A stretch of 64,000 nucleotides of DNA from Azorinus chamasolen (GCA_963576725.1 OY755247.1:17548526-17612525); one strand, 5' to 3'; positions 42,625 through 52,179 are shown, counted from the first letter of the stretch. Notes: a model not told the origin generated them from the letters alone. Made by a program: numbers and translations.

Positions 42625-42755
42625 TCAATTTGCTTCCATCAGTTCCCAATTGTTAAGGTCTTCCTCTTCCTGTTCAAGTTTGTCTTCATCCTCATCTAGT
42701 TTCTTTATAGCCTCCTTCAGAATCTTGGCAAATCCAACATCGCCATTTATCAAGT
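42625..42755 (-). CDS. Gene 4, last exon (acidic helical tail and stop)
   Basis: On the - strand, acceptor atatttcag is followed by LINGDVGFAKILKEAIKKLD, then an Asp/Glu-rich stretch (EDEDKLEQEEEDLNNWE) and LMEAN stop. The tail is strongly acidic and has helix or coiled-coil character. The stop is at 42627-42625. AATAAA (42610-42605, - strand) lies 15 bases downstream and is made by the end of a pogo-like MITE. Short Ser codons on the + strand give a spurious Ser-rich frame here. Confidence 0.75.
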
Positions 42756-42805
42756 CTGAAATATTATAATGTATGTCTGAAAGAAATGACCTATGCATGT
42801 ATTAA

Positions 42806-43248
42806 CTCTTTACACCATTGATGGTTATCTATGAAACAATGACATCATGAATATTATTTGAATTTGTATAATAGCATCGTGAACAAGATACTTTCTTATT
42901 CTGGCAAACCTGTATAAATTGGTATACAGTAAAACCTCTCAATAACGGTCACTAAATTGTGCTAATTAGTTGGTATTTAGAGCAGGTGGCTTCTTAAAGC
43001 AAGGTGAAAGTAAAACAGAACGCTCCTATAGGAGCGTTCTGTTTTACTTTCACCTTGCTTTAAGCAGCCACCTGCCTTTAACAGAAAATACTTAATGTAG
43101 TTTAGTGGCAGTTATAGAGAGGTTTTACTGTATATTATTCCAAACGAAAACAAGGCACATTCTGATTAGTCTGTTCGAGTAGGAACCGTCTGATCTAGGT
43201 ATACTCTGTTTGCAAATGATCCAAAATGTGTCTATTCAGATTAAAGGG
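42806..43248. mobile_element. PB-2 MITE split by MITE-A (gene 4 intron 2)
   Basis: TTAA 42802-42805 and 43249-43252. Left part has ATGACATCATGAATATTATT; right part CCGTCTGATCTAGGTATACT and ATTAAAGGG. MITE-A 42927-43130 sits inside with TA duplicated. Confidence 0.8.
42927..43130. mobile_element. MITE-A nested in PB-2
   Basis: CAGTAAAACCTCTCAATAAC left, GTTATAGAGAGGTTTTACTG right; core CGCTCCTATAGGAGCG; TA both sides. Confidence 0.85.
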
Positions 43249-43427
43249 TTAATGATATAAATATATGCGTTTTCAGGGGCATAGAAAGATATCAATCTAA
43301 AAGATGCAAACATTATTATGGCCAAAATAGAAGATAAAACGAAGGCTAGTCCAAACCTGGGGCTATTTGCTACACTATAAGGGGTTAGACTTTGACAAAC
43401 GTTCTGGCTTGTCAGGTCAGCTTTTAA

Positions 43428-43580
43428 CCCATTCCCATATATTGACGACATTTAGGCCTCTGTAAAAGTAACCTTTTGACACCATTGTAATAAATAGAGC
43501 ACTTTCTCCTGTAGGGATCCCTGGGCACGCACCCCCGGGAAAATTTAGAATTGTGCAGTATTGAAACCATTTTGACATAT
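43428..43580. repeat. PB-1 fragment
   Basis: AACCCATTCCCATATATTGA left; the core is disrupted by GGGATCCCTGGGCACGCACC; it ends after TATTGAAACCATTTTGAC. Confidence 0.55.
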
Positions 43581-43798
43581 AACATATTTTCTTCAGTGAA
43601 TTGTTTGTTAACAATTTGTCCTGCATATAAATGCCTTTTCATGCATTTGCAAACATAGTAGACCCAGATCAGACGGCTTCTATAGGAGCCGCCTGACCAG
43701 GGTATGCTTTGTTTGCTTATGGTATAATATAGATCTGAGCAAAAATGTCGTGTAGCTATAAGCAATTATAAAAATACATGTAATACAATTAATATCAA

Positions 43799-44030
43799 CC
43801 CTTTCCTTCATATAAACGTGTTTTCATGCATTTGCAAACAAAGTGGACCAAAATCAGACGGCTGCTGTAGGAGCCGTCTGATCAGGGTCTGTTTGCTAAT
43901 GAAATTTGATAGTCCTTATTCTTTACTTTCTAAAATATTCCACTTTCCATACTTCATTATAACTATTTTGTCCATCCATGACTATTCAGTAGGTATTGAA
44001 ATTTGGAATAAATATCTAACAGGGAAAGGG
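43799..44030. mobile_element. PB-2-related MITE
   Basis: CCTTTCCTTCATATAAACGT left; GACGGCTGCTGTAGGAGCCG core; TCTAACAGGGAAAGGG then TTAA right. Confidence 0.7.
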
Positions 44031-44298
44031 TTAACCCATTCAATCAACCCTTTACTCCATGAATATTCGGTAGGTAGTGCTCTGTTTGCTTAGGGATTTT
44101 GAAAGATCCGTGTCTTTACATCCAAAATAGCTACAAATCTGCGCCTTCCCTATTTCATTATAACTATATACATTGTAGTCCATGAATATTCAGTAGGTAT
44201 TGGAATTTGGAATAAATATAGAACATGGAGATAGTTAATTAATACCCATAAAGGGAGGAGCCAATGTTATACTATTCTACAAAATAAAACCTTTCTAC

Positions 44299-44478
44299 CT
44301 TTGACACACATCCGTCCATGGTTTTCGCTGTTGGTGTTGGTGTCAATCTGCAGGCAGGCAATGATGCCAGGTATTCCGCCTTTTGTAATACACTGCTTAT
44401 CGCTCTCGAACTCTGTCATCGGTTTGACACACTTTGTCTCGTCCCCACAGAAATGTTCCCATCCTCTGCCACATAGTT
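44299..44478 (-). CDS. Gene 4, middle exon (six-Cys module)
   Basis: Read on the - strand, acceptor ctgttttag and donor AAAG/gtagaaag enclose exactly 180 bases. The reading is LCGRGWEHFCGDETKC ... KQCITKGGIPGIIACLQID ... HGRMCVK. The six Cys (C-x7-C-x5-C-x12-C-x11-C-x15-C) suggest three disulfides. The first two bases complete a Lys codon begun in the previous exon, and the last base starts an Asp codon finished in the next. The + strand frame overlapping it is a shadow. MITE-A copy 44504-44708 sits 26 bases upstream of its acceptor. Confidence 0.75.
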
Positions 44479-44496
44479 CTAAAACAGTTCATTTAA

Positions 44497-44875
44497 CCCA
44501 TTACAGTAAAACCTCTCTATAACGGCCACTAAATTGTGTTAATTAGTTGGTATTTAGGACATGTGGTTGCTTAAAGCAAGGTGAAAGTATAACAGAACGC
44601 TCCTATAGGAGCGTTCTGTTTTACTTTCACCTTGCTTTAAGCAGCCACCTGCCTTTAACAGAAAAATACTTGATGTAATTTAGTGACCGTTATAGAGAGG
44701 TTTTACTGTACTGCCTGAATATTCATTTAAGATATAATGACGACATGAATATTAATTATATTTATTGGTATAATAGCACATGGGCACGGAAATGATTGGC
44801 CATGGCGGAAACTGTAGAAGCATATCTATATTATATCATAATCAAACAGAGCAGACCCTAACCAGTCGAATTCTG
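44497..44875. mobile_element. PB-2 MITE split by MITE-A near its left end
   Basis: TTAA 44493-44496, six bases of PB-2, TA, MITE-A 44504-44708, TA, then CTGCCTGAATATTCATTTAA and ATGACGACATGAATATTAAT. The right end is replaced by MITE-B and PB-1 fragments. Confidence 0.7.
44504..44708. mobile_element. MITE-A, 26 bases upstream of gene 4 exon 2
   Basis: CAGTAAAACCTCTCTATAAC left, GTTATAGAGAGGTTTTACTG right; core CGCTCCTATAGGAGCG; TA both sides. Confidence 0.85.
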
Positions 44876-44927
44876 CAAGGTGAAGGTAATGCAGAAAGTT
44901 CCTTCTACCCTGCATTTAGCTTCCACC

Positions 44928-45139
44928 AGGCTATTTTAGACCCAACCTCTTTAAATACATCTCGTGAAAGGGGGCATTTGCTAGAGAAAAAGAAACTTTT
45001 AGAACTTTGTAGTTTTGAAACCATTGTGATAAATAATAAAGATAAAGATAATTTGCTCAATCGGAGCAAATGCTCTATTTATCACATCATAAAGTGAGGT
45101 TTACAGATGCGCCAAGAGGCGTCTATATGAGGGAATGGG
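44928..45139. mobile_element. PB-1 MITE, first wagon of a TTAA-linked train
   Basis: CAGGCTATTTTAGACCCAAC left (terminus lost); GATAAATAATAAAGATAAAG shows a small insertion in the core; TATGAGGGAATGGG right, TTAA 45140-45143. Confidence 0.7.
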
Positions 45140-45143
45140 TTAA

Positions 45144-45342
45144 CCCTTTGCCTCATATCGATGACTTCTGACGCCTGTGTAAAAGTCACTTTATGAAACC
45201 ATTGTGATAAAAACCTACTCTATTTATCACTATGGTTTCAAAACTGCACAATTGTTATTTTTATATTTGTTCTAGTAAATGTTCATTTTCAGTAGATTTA
45301 TTCAAAGAGATTGGATCTACAAATAGCCTATGAAGGAATGTG
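45144..45342. mobile_element. PB-1 MITE, second wagon
   Basis: CCCTTTGCCTCATATCGATG left; CTATGAAGGAATGTG right; TTAA 45343-45346 shared with the next element. Confidence 0.8.
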
Positions 45343-45346
45343 TTAA

Positions 45347-45586
45347 CCATTCGCTTGCTATTCGCGTCAATATACCTACCTGTAAATAGTGAAGACCAAG
45401 ATGAGAGCTCCTGCAGGAGCTGTCTCATCAGGGTCTGCACTATTTACAAGTTGATTGTGCAACCAGTGCACACCACAGCAGTGATTGCACAGCGGAATAC
45501 TTGTACACAGTGAAGATATATGTACTTATACAACAGGGCATGGGTAAAGTAGCAGATATGTATTTTAAAATTCAGCGAGCGAAGGA
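45347..45586. mobile_element. PB-5 MITE, third wagon
   Basis: CCATTCGCTTGCTATTCGCG left, TTCAGCGAGCGAAGGA right; core GAGAGCTCCTGCAGGAGCTG with TGTAAATAGTGAAGACC arms. TTAA 45587-45590. Confidence 0.8.
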
Positions 45587-45590
45587 TTAA

Positions 45591-45812
45591 CCCTTTACTC
45601 CATGAATATCAGAAATCATGACATTATGAATATTAATTAGATTAAGCTTTATAAAGTCATGTAAACACAGAATGTTCCGATCAAGACAGAAACTGTAGAA
45701 TCAGATCTTTATTATGCCATAGGCAAACAGAGAATACCCTGATCAGCAGCCGTCTTATCTGGGTATACTCTGTTTGCAAAATTGTAGAAAAGCGTGTTTA
45801 TGGAGTAAAGAG
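45591..45812. mobile_element. PB-2 MITE, fourth wagon
   Basis: CCCTTTACTCCATGAATATC left, TTTATGGAGTAAAGAG right; core shortened to CAGCAGCCGTCTTATC. TTAA 45813-45816. Confidence 0.8.
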
Positions 45813-45877
45813 TTAAAAAAAATGATCTTGACACTAATTTGAAAGTCCTGTTTAGAGAGGTTTAACCATGCATTTAA

Positions 45878-46102
45878 ACCATGACCTCATGGACTATATA
45901 TAGACCCACCCAACCTCTTTGAATAATCTACCGAAAAGGAGCATTTACTAGAAAAAAAGGAAAAGTTAAAATTTGTGTAGTATTGAAACTATTGTGATGA
46001 ATAAAGCATTTGCTCCTAACGAGCAAATGCTCTATTTATCACAATGGTTTCAAAATGTGACATATACAGAGGCGTATAAAGGCGTATTTATGGAGGAGAG
46101 AG
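45878..46102. mobile_element. PB-1-type MITE
   Basis: TTAA 45874-45877 and 46103-46106; CCATGACCTCATGGACTAT left; TTTGCTCCTAACGAGCAAA core; TTTATGGAGGAGAGAG right. Confidence 0.7.
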
Positions 46103-46227
46103 TTAAACCTCCCAACTCTTATCCCGCTAACCATCATCTTAATCGCATTTGCAAACATGTGAGACGCAGATGAGCATTTCTAAATTTTAAACATTTTTTT
46201 CACAGCGGGGTAACGGTGAACAGCGTT

Positions 46228-46470
46228 AACCCATTCACCCATATTGGCACCTTTTGACCCATTCCACCAGATTGACGCCTTTTGAACCATTCCCCCGTAT
46301 TGACGCCTTTTGGCCCATTCCCCGTATTGACGCCTTTTGACCCATTCCCCCATAATGACACTTCTACCACATAATGGCCACCATCAACGAGTTGCTTATA
46401 CTGCCATGAAAAAAGGGGTATACTTTTTGACCCATTCCCCCGTATTGACGCCTTTTGACCCATTATCTCA
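46228..46470. repeat. Minisatellite made from a PB-1 terminus
   Basis: Copies of CCCATTCCCCCGTATTGACG followed by CCTTTTGA, near 27 bases, about six intact plus worn ones, joined to a PB-1 remnant (to 46619) that ends TATGAGGGAATGGG. Same type as 10186-10322. Confidence 0.8.
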
Positions 46471-46621
46471 TATTGAAACTTTTGAGCAAATGCTCTATTT
46501 ATCACAATGGTTTCAAACTTACATATTCCTAAAAAAATTATTTTCGCTAGTAAATGCTCCTTTTCGGTAGATTTTTTTCCAAAGAGGTTGGATCTAAAAT
46601 AACCTATGAGGGAATGGGTTA

Positions 46622-46978
46622 AAGAAAGTACAACCGATGCGAATTGAATTCGTAATTCCTAAAGAATCTCATAAATACCAGCTACTATATTAATGCAATT
46701 ATTTGCTTGGTGATAACAAAGGTAGAAATAGCTGTAAACCGTCCATCAAAAAGACAATATTAACATGGATAGATTAGATTTCCTAACAGTCCATCAAAAT
46801 AGCAAATGACAAATTAACACTATATATTTCCTTAGAAATGTTCTATTTCTGAAATAAAGGCTCAATTTCTTTGCAAGTCGTCTCAAGTAATCATAAGTTA
46901 TCAACGTCATTTTTATGTGAAAATTAATAATGATTACGAACGAAAGATATAGATACCAACGTAGTTTGAGTTTTTGCT
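46622..46978. other. AT-rich part of gene 4 intron 1
   Basis: No foldback element or splice-bounded frame was recognised. Confidence 0.5.
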
Positions 46979-46981
46979 TAA

Positions 46982-47202
46982 CCCATTCCCTCATATTGGC
47001 GACTTTTGACGACTCTGTAAAAGTCAATTTATGAAACCATTGTGATGAATAGAGCATTTGCTCCTATAGGAGCAAATGCTCTATTTATCATAATGGTTTC
47101 AAACTACAAAATTCTAAAATTTTACTTTTCTCTAGTTAATGCTCCTTTTCGGTAGATTTATTCAAAGAGGTTGGATCTAAAACTAGTCTATGAGGTAATG
47201 GG
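46982..47202. mobile_element. PB-1 MITE
   Basis: TTAA then CCCATTCCCTCATATTGGCG; TTTGCTCCTATAGGAGCAAA; TCTATGAGGTAATGGG right. Confidence 0.8.
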
Positions 47203-47515
47203 TTGATTAAATATAGAGTATAATTTGAGTGTTTGTTTGGTTCGTATCCCGGTCTAGGTATTTGGATTTTTCATGTGAGGAAGCCTTCAAGCTGGCTTGT
47301 GGTAGGTCGATGGTACTACCCGAATGTTCTTCTATGTACGAAACGAAACAAAGCAATTTGTTCCGTGCACAGAAGAACCTCTGTTGCCTTCCAACAACCG
47401 TAATAAGCTGGACGTCGTGATATTACTGAAATACTGAAAGCTACGTAACACCGGATAAAAAACCAAACCAATTGTTTGTTTGTATCTGGGTTTCACGTTG
47501 CTTTACAGTATTTAA

Positions 47516-47757
47516 CCCTTCGCTTGCTGAATTTTAAAATACGCTTCTCCTTCTTTACCCATGCCCTGTTATATAATTACATATATCTTCACTCTGTACA
47601 AGTATTTCGCTGTGCAATCACTGCTGTGGAGTGCACTGGTTGTACAATCAACTTGTAAATAGTGCAGACCCTGATGAGACAGCTCCTGCAGGAGCTGTCT
47701 CATCTGGGTCTTCACTATTTACAGGTAGGTATATTGACGCGATTAGCAAGCGAAGGG
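47516..47757. mobile_element. PB-5 MITE, intact
   Basis: TTAA both sides; CCCTTCGCTTGCTGAATTTT left, TTAGCAAGCGAAGGG right; core GACAGCTCCTGCAGGAGCTG. Confidence 0.85.
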
Positions 47758-47856
47758 TTAAGTTACATCGCGTTGTCCAACTAATTATGTACAAGAGGAG
47801 GACGAGGAGAACCCCAGAGATTTATCCGTTCACGGAAAAAAAATGCATTGTATGTC

Positions 47857-48036
47857 AGAGGTCCAGATAAGATGTGTAAACTAAGATATTTTCAAGAAAA
47901 GCTCCTTTTTTTCACTACCAAACCCTATGTTGTGACCATTCTTTAGAATCGTCTCTCGAGACGATCCTAGAGTGGTCACAACATATAGAGATTGGTGGAG
48001 AAATGACGATTTGAGTACGCATGCATACCTGTTACT
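47857..48036. mobile_element. Family F MITE
   Basis: AGAGGTCCAGATAAGATGTG left; AGTACGCATGCATACCTGTT right; GAATCGTCTCTCGAGACGAT core. Confidence 0.7.
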
Positions 48037-48042
48037 CCGGTA

Positions 48043-48245
48043 TAATAAAACCCCTCTATACGACCACCAAAACGAGGTCTAATGTTGGGTAATAGAGACA
48101 GCTGGTAGCTCAATGCAGGGCGACCGATACAAAAAAGCTCCTATGTGAGCTTTCTACATCACTTTCGCCCTGGATTAAGCAACTGCCTGCTGTTTAAGAC
48201 ACCCATGTGTATTCGTTCAGTTGTTGCTTTAGAGGAGTTCTACTG
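48043..48245. mobile_element. MITE-B
   Basis: TAATAAAACCCCTCTATACG left, TTAGAGGAGTTCTACTG right; core AAAAAGCTCCTATGTGAGCT. Confidence 0.7.
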
Positions 48246-48362
48246 TATAAAATACAAACAACACTGACAGATCATTGACATTTAGACTGTTACTCTATGA
48301 ATATCCTTGTGAGATAGCGATATCAGGAACAAAGATAAATTGGGCTCAGAAACAGAAAAATC

Positions 48363-48540
48363 GGGGTCCATGCTTATAAAGCTTTTAGTTGAGTCTGAGT
48401 TTCGTTCTCAGGCTTTTGATTGGTCAGATTTGAGTTCTCAAGCTTTTGATTGGTCAGATTTGAACCAAAGGCTCAAATCTGACCAATCAAAAGCTTGAGA
48501 ACGATCTCAGACTCAACTAAAACTTTATAAGCATGGACCC
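48363..48540. mobile_element. Family G foldback, long form
   Basis: GGGTCCATGCTTATAAAGCT left and CTTTATAAGCATGGACCC right; tandem TCTCAAGCTTTTGATTGGTC inside, folding on itself. Confidence 0.75.
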
Positions 48541-48880
48541 AGATTATCTTATACCTACAGGAGCAATCTGATCTGGGTCTATTCTGGTTGCAAAGGCGTA
48601 AAAAGCGTATTTATCGAGTAAAGAGTTAAAACATTATGAAAATAATGAAATGCGTTAATACAAATTTGCTGACACCAATGCTGACAAATTAACAGTACTA
48701 GCTCAACTAATTAAATAACACGTTATTAATAAATAAATAATTCATATTGTCATGGACATACAATATTTTATCACGAACTGCCATTTCCCAAATGAAAAAT
48801 ACTAACGCTGTACTTTATTAAAGGTCTCAGTGATTTACTAAACAATTTAATAAAATAATTATTGCAAAGTATATAGAAAA

Positions 48881-49332
48881 CCCCTTTCCTGGCCAATATT
48901 CATGTAAGAAATAATGACGTCTTGAATATTTAGTAGATTATTTTTTATAATGTAAACGTTTAAAGGGAATTTTTGCTCTGCCAAAAACGGCAGAATGAGA
49001 ATGAGATATATACAGTAAAACCTCTCTATAACGATCACTAATTTGTGTTAATTATTTGGTATTTAGTGTAGGTGACTGCTTAAAGCAAGGTGAAAGTGAA
49101 ACAGAACGCTCCTATAGGAGCGTTCTGTTTTACTTTCACCTTGCTTTAAGCAGCCACCTGTCTTTAACACAAAATAATTGATGTAATTTAGTGACCGTTA
49201 TAGAGAGGGGTTACTGTATAATGTCAAAAGCAAACGGAGCAGACCCTGATCAGACGGCTCCTACTTGAGTTGTCTGATCTAGGTCTACCCTGTTTGCAAA
49301 TGCATGAAAATGCGTTTATTTGAAGGAAATGG
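48881..49332. mobile_element. PB-2 MITE split by MITE-A
   Basis: CCCCTTTCCTGGCCAATATT left; TGACGTCT (one change from CRE) near 48915; MITE-A 49013-49216; then AGCAGACCCTGATCAGACGG and GAAGGAAATGG before TTAA. Confidence 0.8.
49013..49216. mobile_element. MITE-A nested in PB-2
   Basis: CAGTAAAACCTCTCTATAAC left, TAGAGAGGGGTTACTG right, core CGCTCCTATAGGAGCG, TA both sides. Confidence 0.85.
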
Positions 49333-49395
49333 TTAAACATTTAACTATATTACAACCTTCCTAAATCGACCACTCTTTAACAACAAGTGACCGCT

Positions 49396-49590
49396 TACTC
49401 CATTTGCTCCCAGTGGATTCTTCCATGCTTATATATCTTTTATCTAAGGGATGTCTGGTCTAAATGTTCATTTTTGTTTTGCTTTATATTGAATTTCCTA
49501 TCAGCAAACAGTGTAGACTCTGATCAGTCGCCGCAGATCAGAGTCTACACTGTTTTCCTACGTCCCATATATGGGATCGTGGGAGTAATA
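49396..49590. mobile_element. PB-4 MITE, right-truncated
   Basis: CATTTGCTCCCAGTGGATTC left; TGATCAGTCGCCGCAGATCA core; ends at ATGGGATCGTGGGAG without AAATGGG. Confidence 0.65.
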
Positions 49591-49652
49591 CAGGACGAAA
49601 GTAATACAGAAACCTCCTATTTAGTTACGATGTTATTAGTTTTGAAAATCGC

Positions 49653-49863
49653 ATTCACCTTTAGCCTGCTGAGCAAATTATTTTTACAGAATTTTTCACC
49701 TACTACATTTTCGAATTTCAAACTATAATCAATTTTTCTACCAAAATACAACCAGGGTGTTAAACAGTTTGGATCCTGACGAGTCGCCGAATTACTCGGC
49801 GTCTCATCTGGATCCAAACTGTTTGCATAGGTATTCACTCATTCGCCCATAGCGGGCTAAAGG
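49653..49863. mobile_element. PB-8 MITE
   Basis: CACCTTTAGCCTGCTGAGCA left; core GAGTCGCCGAATTACTCGGC; CATAGCGGGCTAAAGG then TTAA right. Confidence 0.65.
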
Positions 49864-50556
49864 TTAAGCCGGTGTAAGGGGCGTGAGTTGCACTTTTAAT
49901 AACTGCTCATGAACAGACTCAATAAAACCTAGTCTGTAAGTTTCTTTTCACATTGCTGCTTTTGCTCTCTAAGGCTCTCCTATTTTCAGAACGTCTATTG
50001 GGTGGTGGCATTAGGTGGGTTTTACTGTATCAGGCAATCACGTATGAAAGGATGAGATAGTTTATTGACATCCGGAATATAAGTAAGAAACAGAAATGAT
50101 AAGTCAACTTCTTTCATTTACTGATGATAATAATGCTTACAAATTAATACAATAAAACAGGTTATAGTCTGTCCATCCTTTAACTGCTGAAAAAACACTT
50201 TTTTGTCTGTTCAAATTATGGTCTAGTGAAATTTTGACTACTTCCGAGTCGATAAGGCTTTTGAGAAAATGTTATCAAATTGTCAAAAAACTTGGATCCT
50301 GATGAAACTCGGCGCCTCATCTGTATCCAGTCTGTTTTTGTAAATGCTTGCAGAGTCGCACTTAGCGGGAGAATGAGTATTAATGGATTGCATAGAGTTA
50401 ATGAGTGAGTGATGTGAATCTTCCATAGATCACCGATCTGTGTACAAAAATCCGCAATCATGGCCAAAAGATAAACGTTAGCTTTCCGTATTTTTTATGC
50501 AAATTTGAAAAGTTGTATCTACCGTAATAAAGGTTGTTTGAATTCAGAATTCTTAA

Positions 50557-50782
50557 ACCCATTATCTCATAGGCTATTTTTTGGATACAACCTCTTTGAA
50601 TAAATCTACCGAAAAGGAGCATTAACTAGAGGAAAGGACATTTTTTTTAGAATTTTGTAGTTTGAAACCATTGTGATAAATAGAGCATTTGCTCCTATAG
50701 GAGCAAATGCTCTATTTATCACAATGGTTTCAACAGGTGACTTTTGCAGAGTCGTCAAAAGGCGTCAATATAAGGGAATGGG
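50557..50782. mobile_element. PB-1 MITE, intact
   Basis: TTAA both sides; CCCATTATCTCATAGGCTAT left; TTTGCTCCTATAGGAGCAAA; ATATAAGGGAATGGG right. Confidence 0.8.
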
Positions 50783-50821
50783 TTAATCTTTTAATGCAAC
50801 GGAAATAGCAATAATTGGTTT

Positions 50822-51029
50822 ATTTAACCGATTCGCTCATATAAACGCCTTTTTTACGAATAAACAGACAGAGTAGACCCGGAACAGACGGCTCTAGTAG
50901 GAATTTGATATCGCTGTTTCTTTATTTTCTAAAATGGCTACAATGCTCCACCTTCAATATTTCATTATGCCCATGAATATTCAAATTCAGGTATTGAAAT
51001 TCGGAATAAATATAGAACAGGGAATGGGC
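50822..51029. mobile_element. PB-2-related MITE
   Basis: TTTAACCGATTCGCTCATAT left; AACAGACGGCTCTAGTAGGA; GAACAGGGAATGGG right. Confidence 0.5.
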
Positions 51030-51080
51030 TAAATCTAAGTGAAATAATAGTTTTAAGGGTCTGGAGCCCGTATTACGTAA

Positions 51081-51270
51081 CCCTTTACCTCATATTGGCC
51101 ACTTTTGACAATTCTGTAAAATTCACTTTGTGAAACAATTGTGATATATGAGCATATGCTCTATTTATCACAATGGTGTCAAACTACACATTTCTAAAAT
51201 TTTCCTTTTCTCTAGTTAGTGCTCGTTTTTCAAAGAGATTGTATCTAAAAATAGCCTATGATGTAAAGGG
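51081..51270. mobile_element. PB-1 MITE, internally deleted
   Basis: CCCTTTACCTCATATTGGCC left; GAGCATATGCTC core; CTATGATGTAAAGGG then TTAA right. Confidence 0.75.
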
Positions 51271-51315
51271 TTAAGATAGTAAAACATATAGATAACGTGA
51301 ATATATATTAGCTAA

Positions 51316-51492
51316 AAGTATATAATAGCATATGAACACATGCCGTTTTGGCTTTGAAGGAAACTGTAGAATCATATCTATGTAATTCCATATGCAAACA
51401 GGCTAGTGCCTGATAAGACGGTTCCTATAGGAATCGTCTAATCTGGTTCTACTCTGTTTGGCGCGAAACGGTGTATCTAAGGAATAGGCCTG
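51316..51492. repeat. PB-2 remnant just downstream of gene 4's first coding exon
   Basis: AACACATGCCGTTTTGGCTT, AAGACGGTTCCTATAGGAAT and TGGTTCTACTCTGTTTG; ends worn. It lies in the gene 4 intron next to the donor at 51509. Confidence 0.55.
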
Positions 51493-51509
51493 AACGGATA
51501 AACACTTAC

Positions 51510-51582
51510 TTTTTGTTCTTTTTCCGCATTCTGTAACTGCTACCATTGTACATAGTGCCACAATGAGTAGTATTTTCGACAT
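51510..51582 (-). CDS. Gene 4, first coding exon (signal peptide of small secreted protein)
   Basis: On the - strand an acceptor (tttgcag, exon edge at 51590) is followed by eight leader bases and ATG at 51582. It encodes MSKILLIVALCTMVAVTECG then KRTK, a typical signal peptide, and ends at AAAA/gtaagtg in phase 1. Joined to 44478-44299 and 42755-42625 it gives 127 residues (73 + 180 + 131 bases) with both junctions in phase (K and D codons). The mature product would be a small secreted Cys-rich protein with an acidic tail. I do not recognise the family. The acceptor implies at least one untranslated exon upstream. The 7 kb intron that follows is full of MITEs; a further coding exon in it cannot be excluded, but none is needed to keep phase. 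Confidence 0.72.
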
Positions 51583-51699
51583 TCTCTTGACTGCAAATAA
51601 AAAATTAAACAATAGAAGCGACCATACAATGAACACATATGGAGGCCGATTAGAGCAGATGGTGGCTTATACAGGGCAAAAGTAATGTAGAAAGCTTAT

Positions 51700-51866
51700 A
51701 GGAGCTGTCTGATCAGGGTCTTCTCTGTGTGCTTACGGAATAAAATATATCTGATTCTACAGTTTCTGCCATAGCCATGCTGTGATCATCTGTCATTATA
51801 AAAAACAAATTAATATTCATGATATCATTATTTCTTTCATGAATATTCATGGCGTAAAGGGTTAGG
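51700..51866. repeat. PB-2 remnant upstream of gene 4
   Basis: GCTGTCTGATCAGGGTCTTC, TAATATTCATGATATCATTA, TTTCATGAATATTCATGG and GTAAAGGGTTAG, reverse orientation. Confidence 0.55.
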
Positions 51867-51995
51867 GACGAATGATAACTAAATGCAGCACCAAACTAGT
51901 GAATACATTTCTCAATAGACTATCATTTTGCATTCAGGTGTTTCAATGCCGATGTCGAATTTGTAATTACCTAGATGCAAAAGGTTCGATCAATA

Positions 51996-52165
51996 TGAGA
52001 AAACGTTTAGTTCGGCGTTACGTCATATTCCACCTGTTTAATTCGGCGTTACGTCATATTCCATCTGTTTAATTCAATTCGGCGTTACGTCATATTCCAA
52101 CTGTTTAATTCGGCGTTACGTCATATTCCAACTGTTTAATTCGACGTTACGTCATATTCCAACTG
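51996..52165. repeat. 32-base tandem repeat, about five copies
   Basis: GTTTAATTCGGCGTTACGTC followed by ATATTCCAACT is repeated with small changes. Confidence 0.85.
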
Positions 52166-52179
52166 TTTGATGCTGTGAG

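Noticed and set aside
47229..47420. 63-codon + strand frame between MITEs in gene 4 intron
   Set aside because: No flanking splice sites on either strand in a phase that would fit gene 4, and no recognisable motif.
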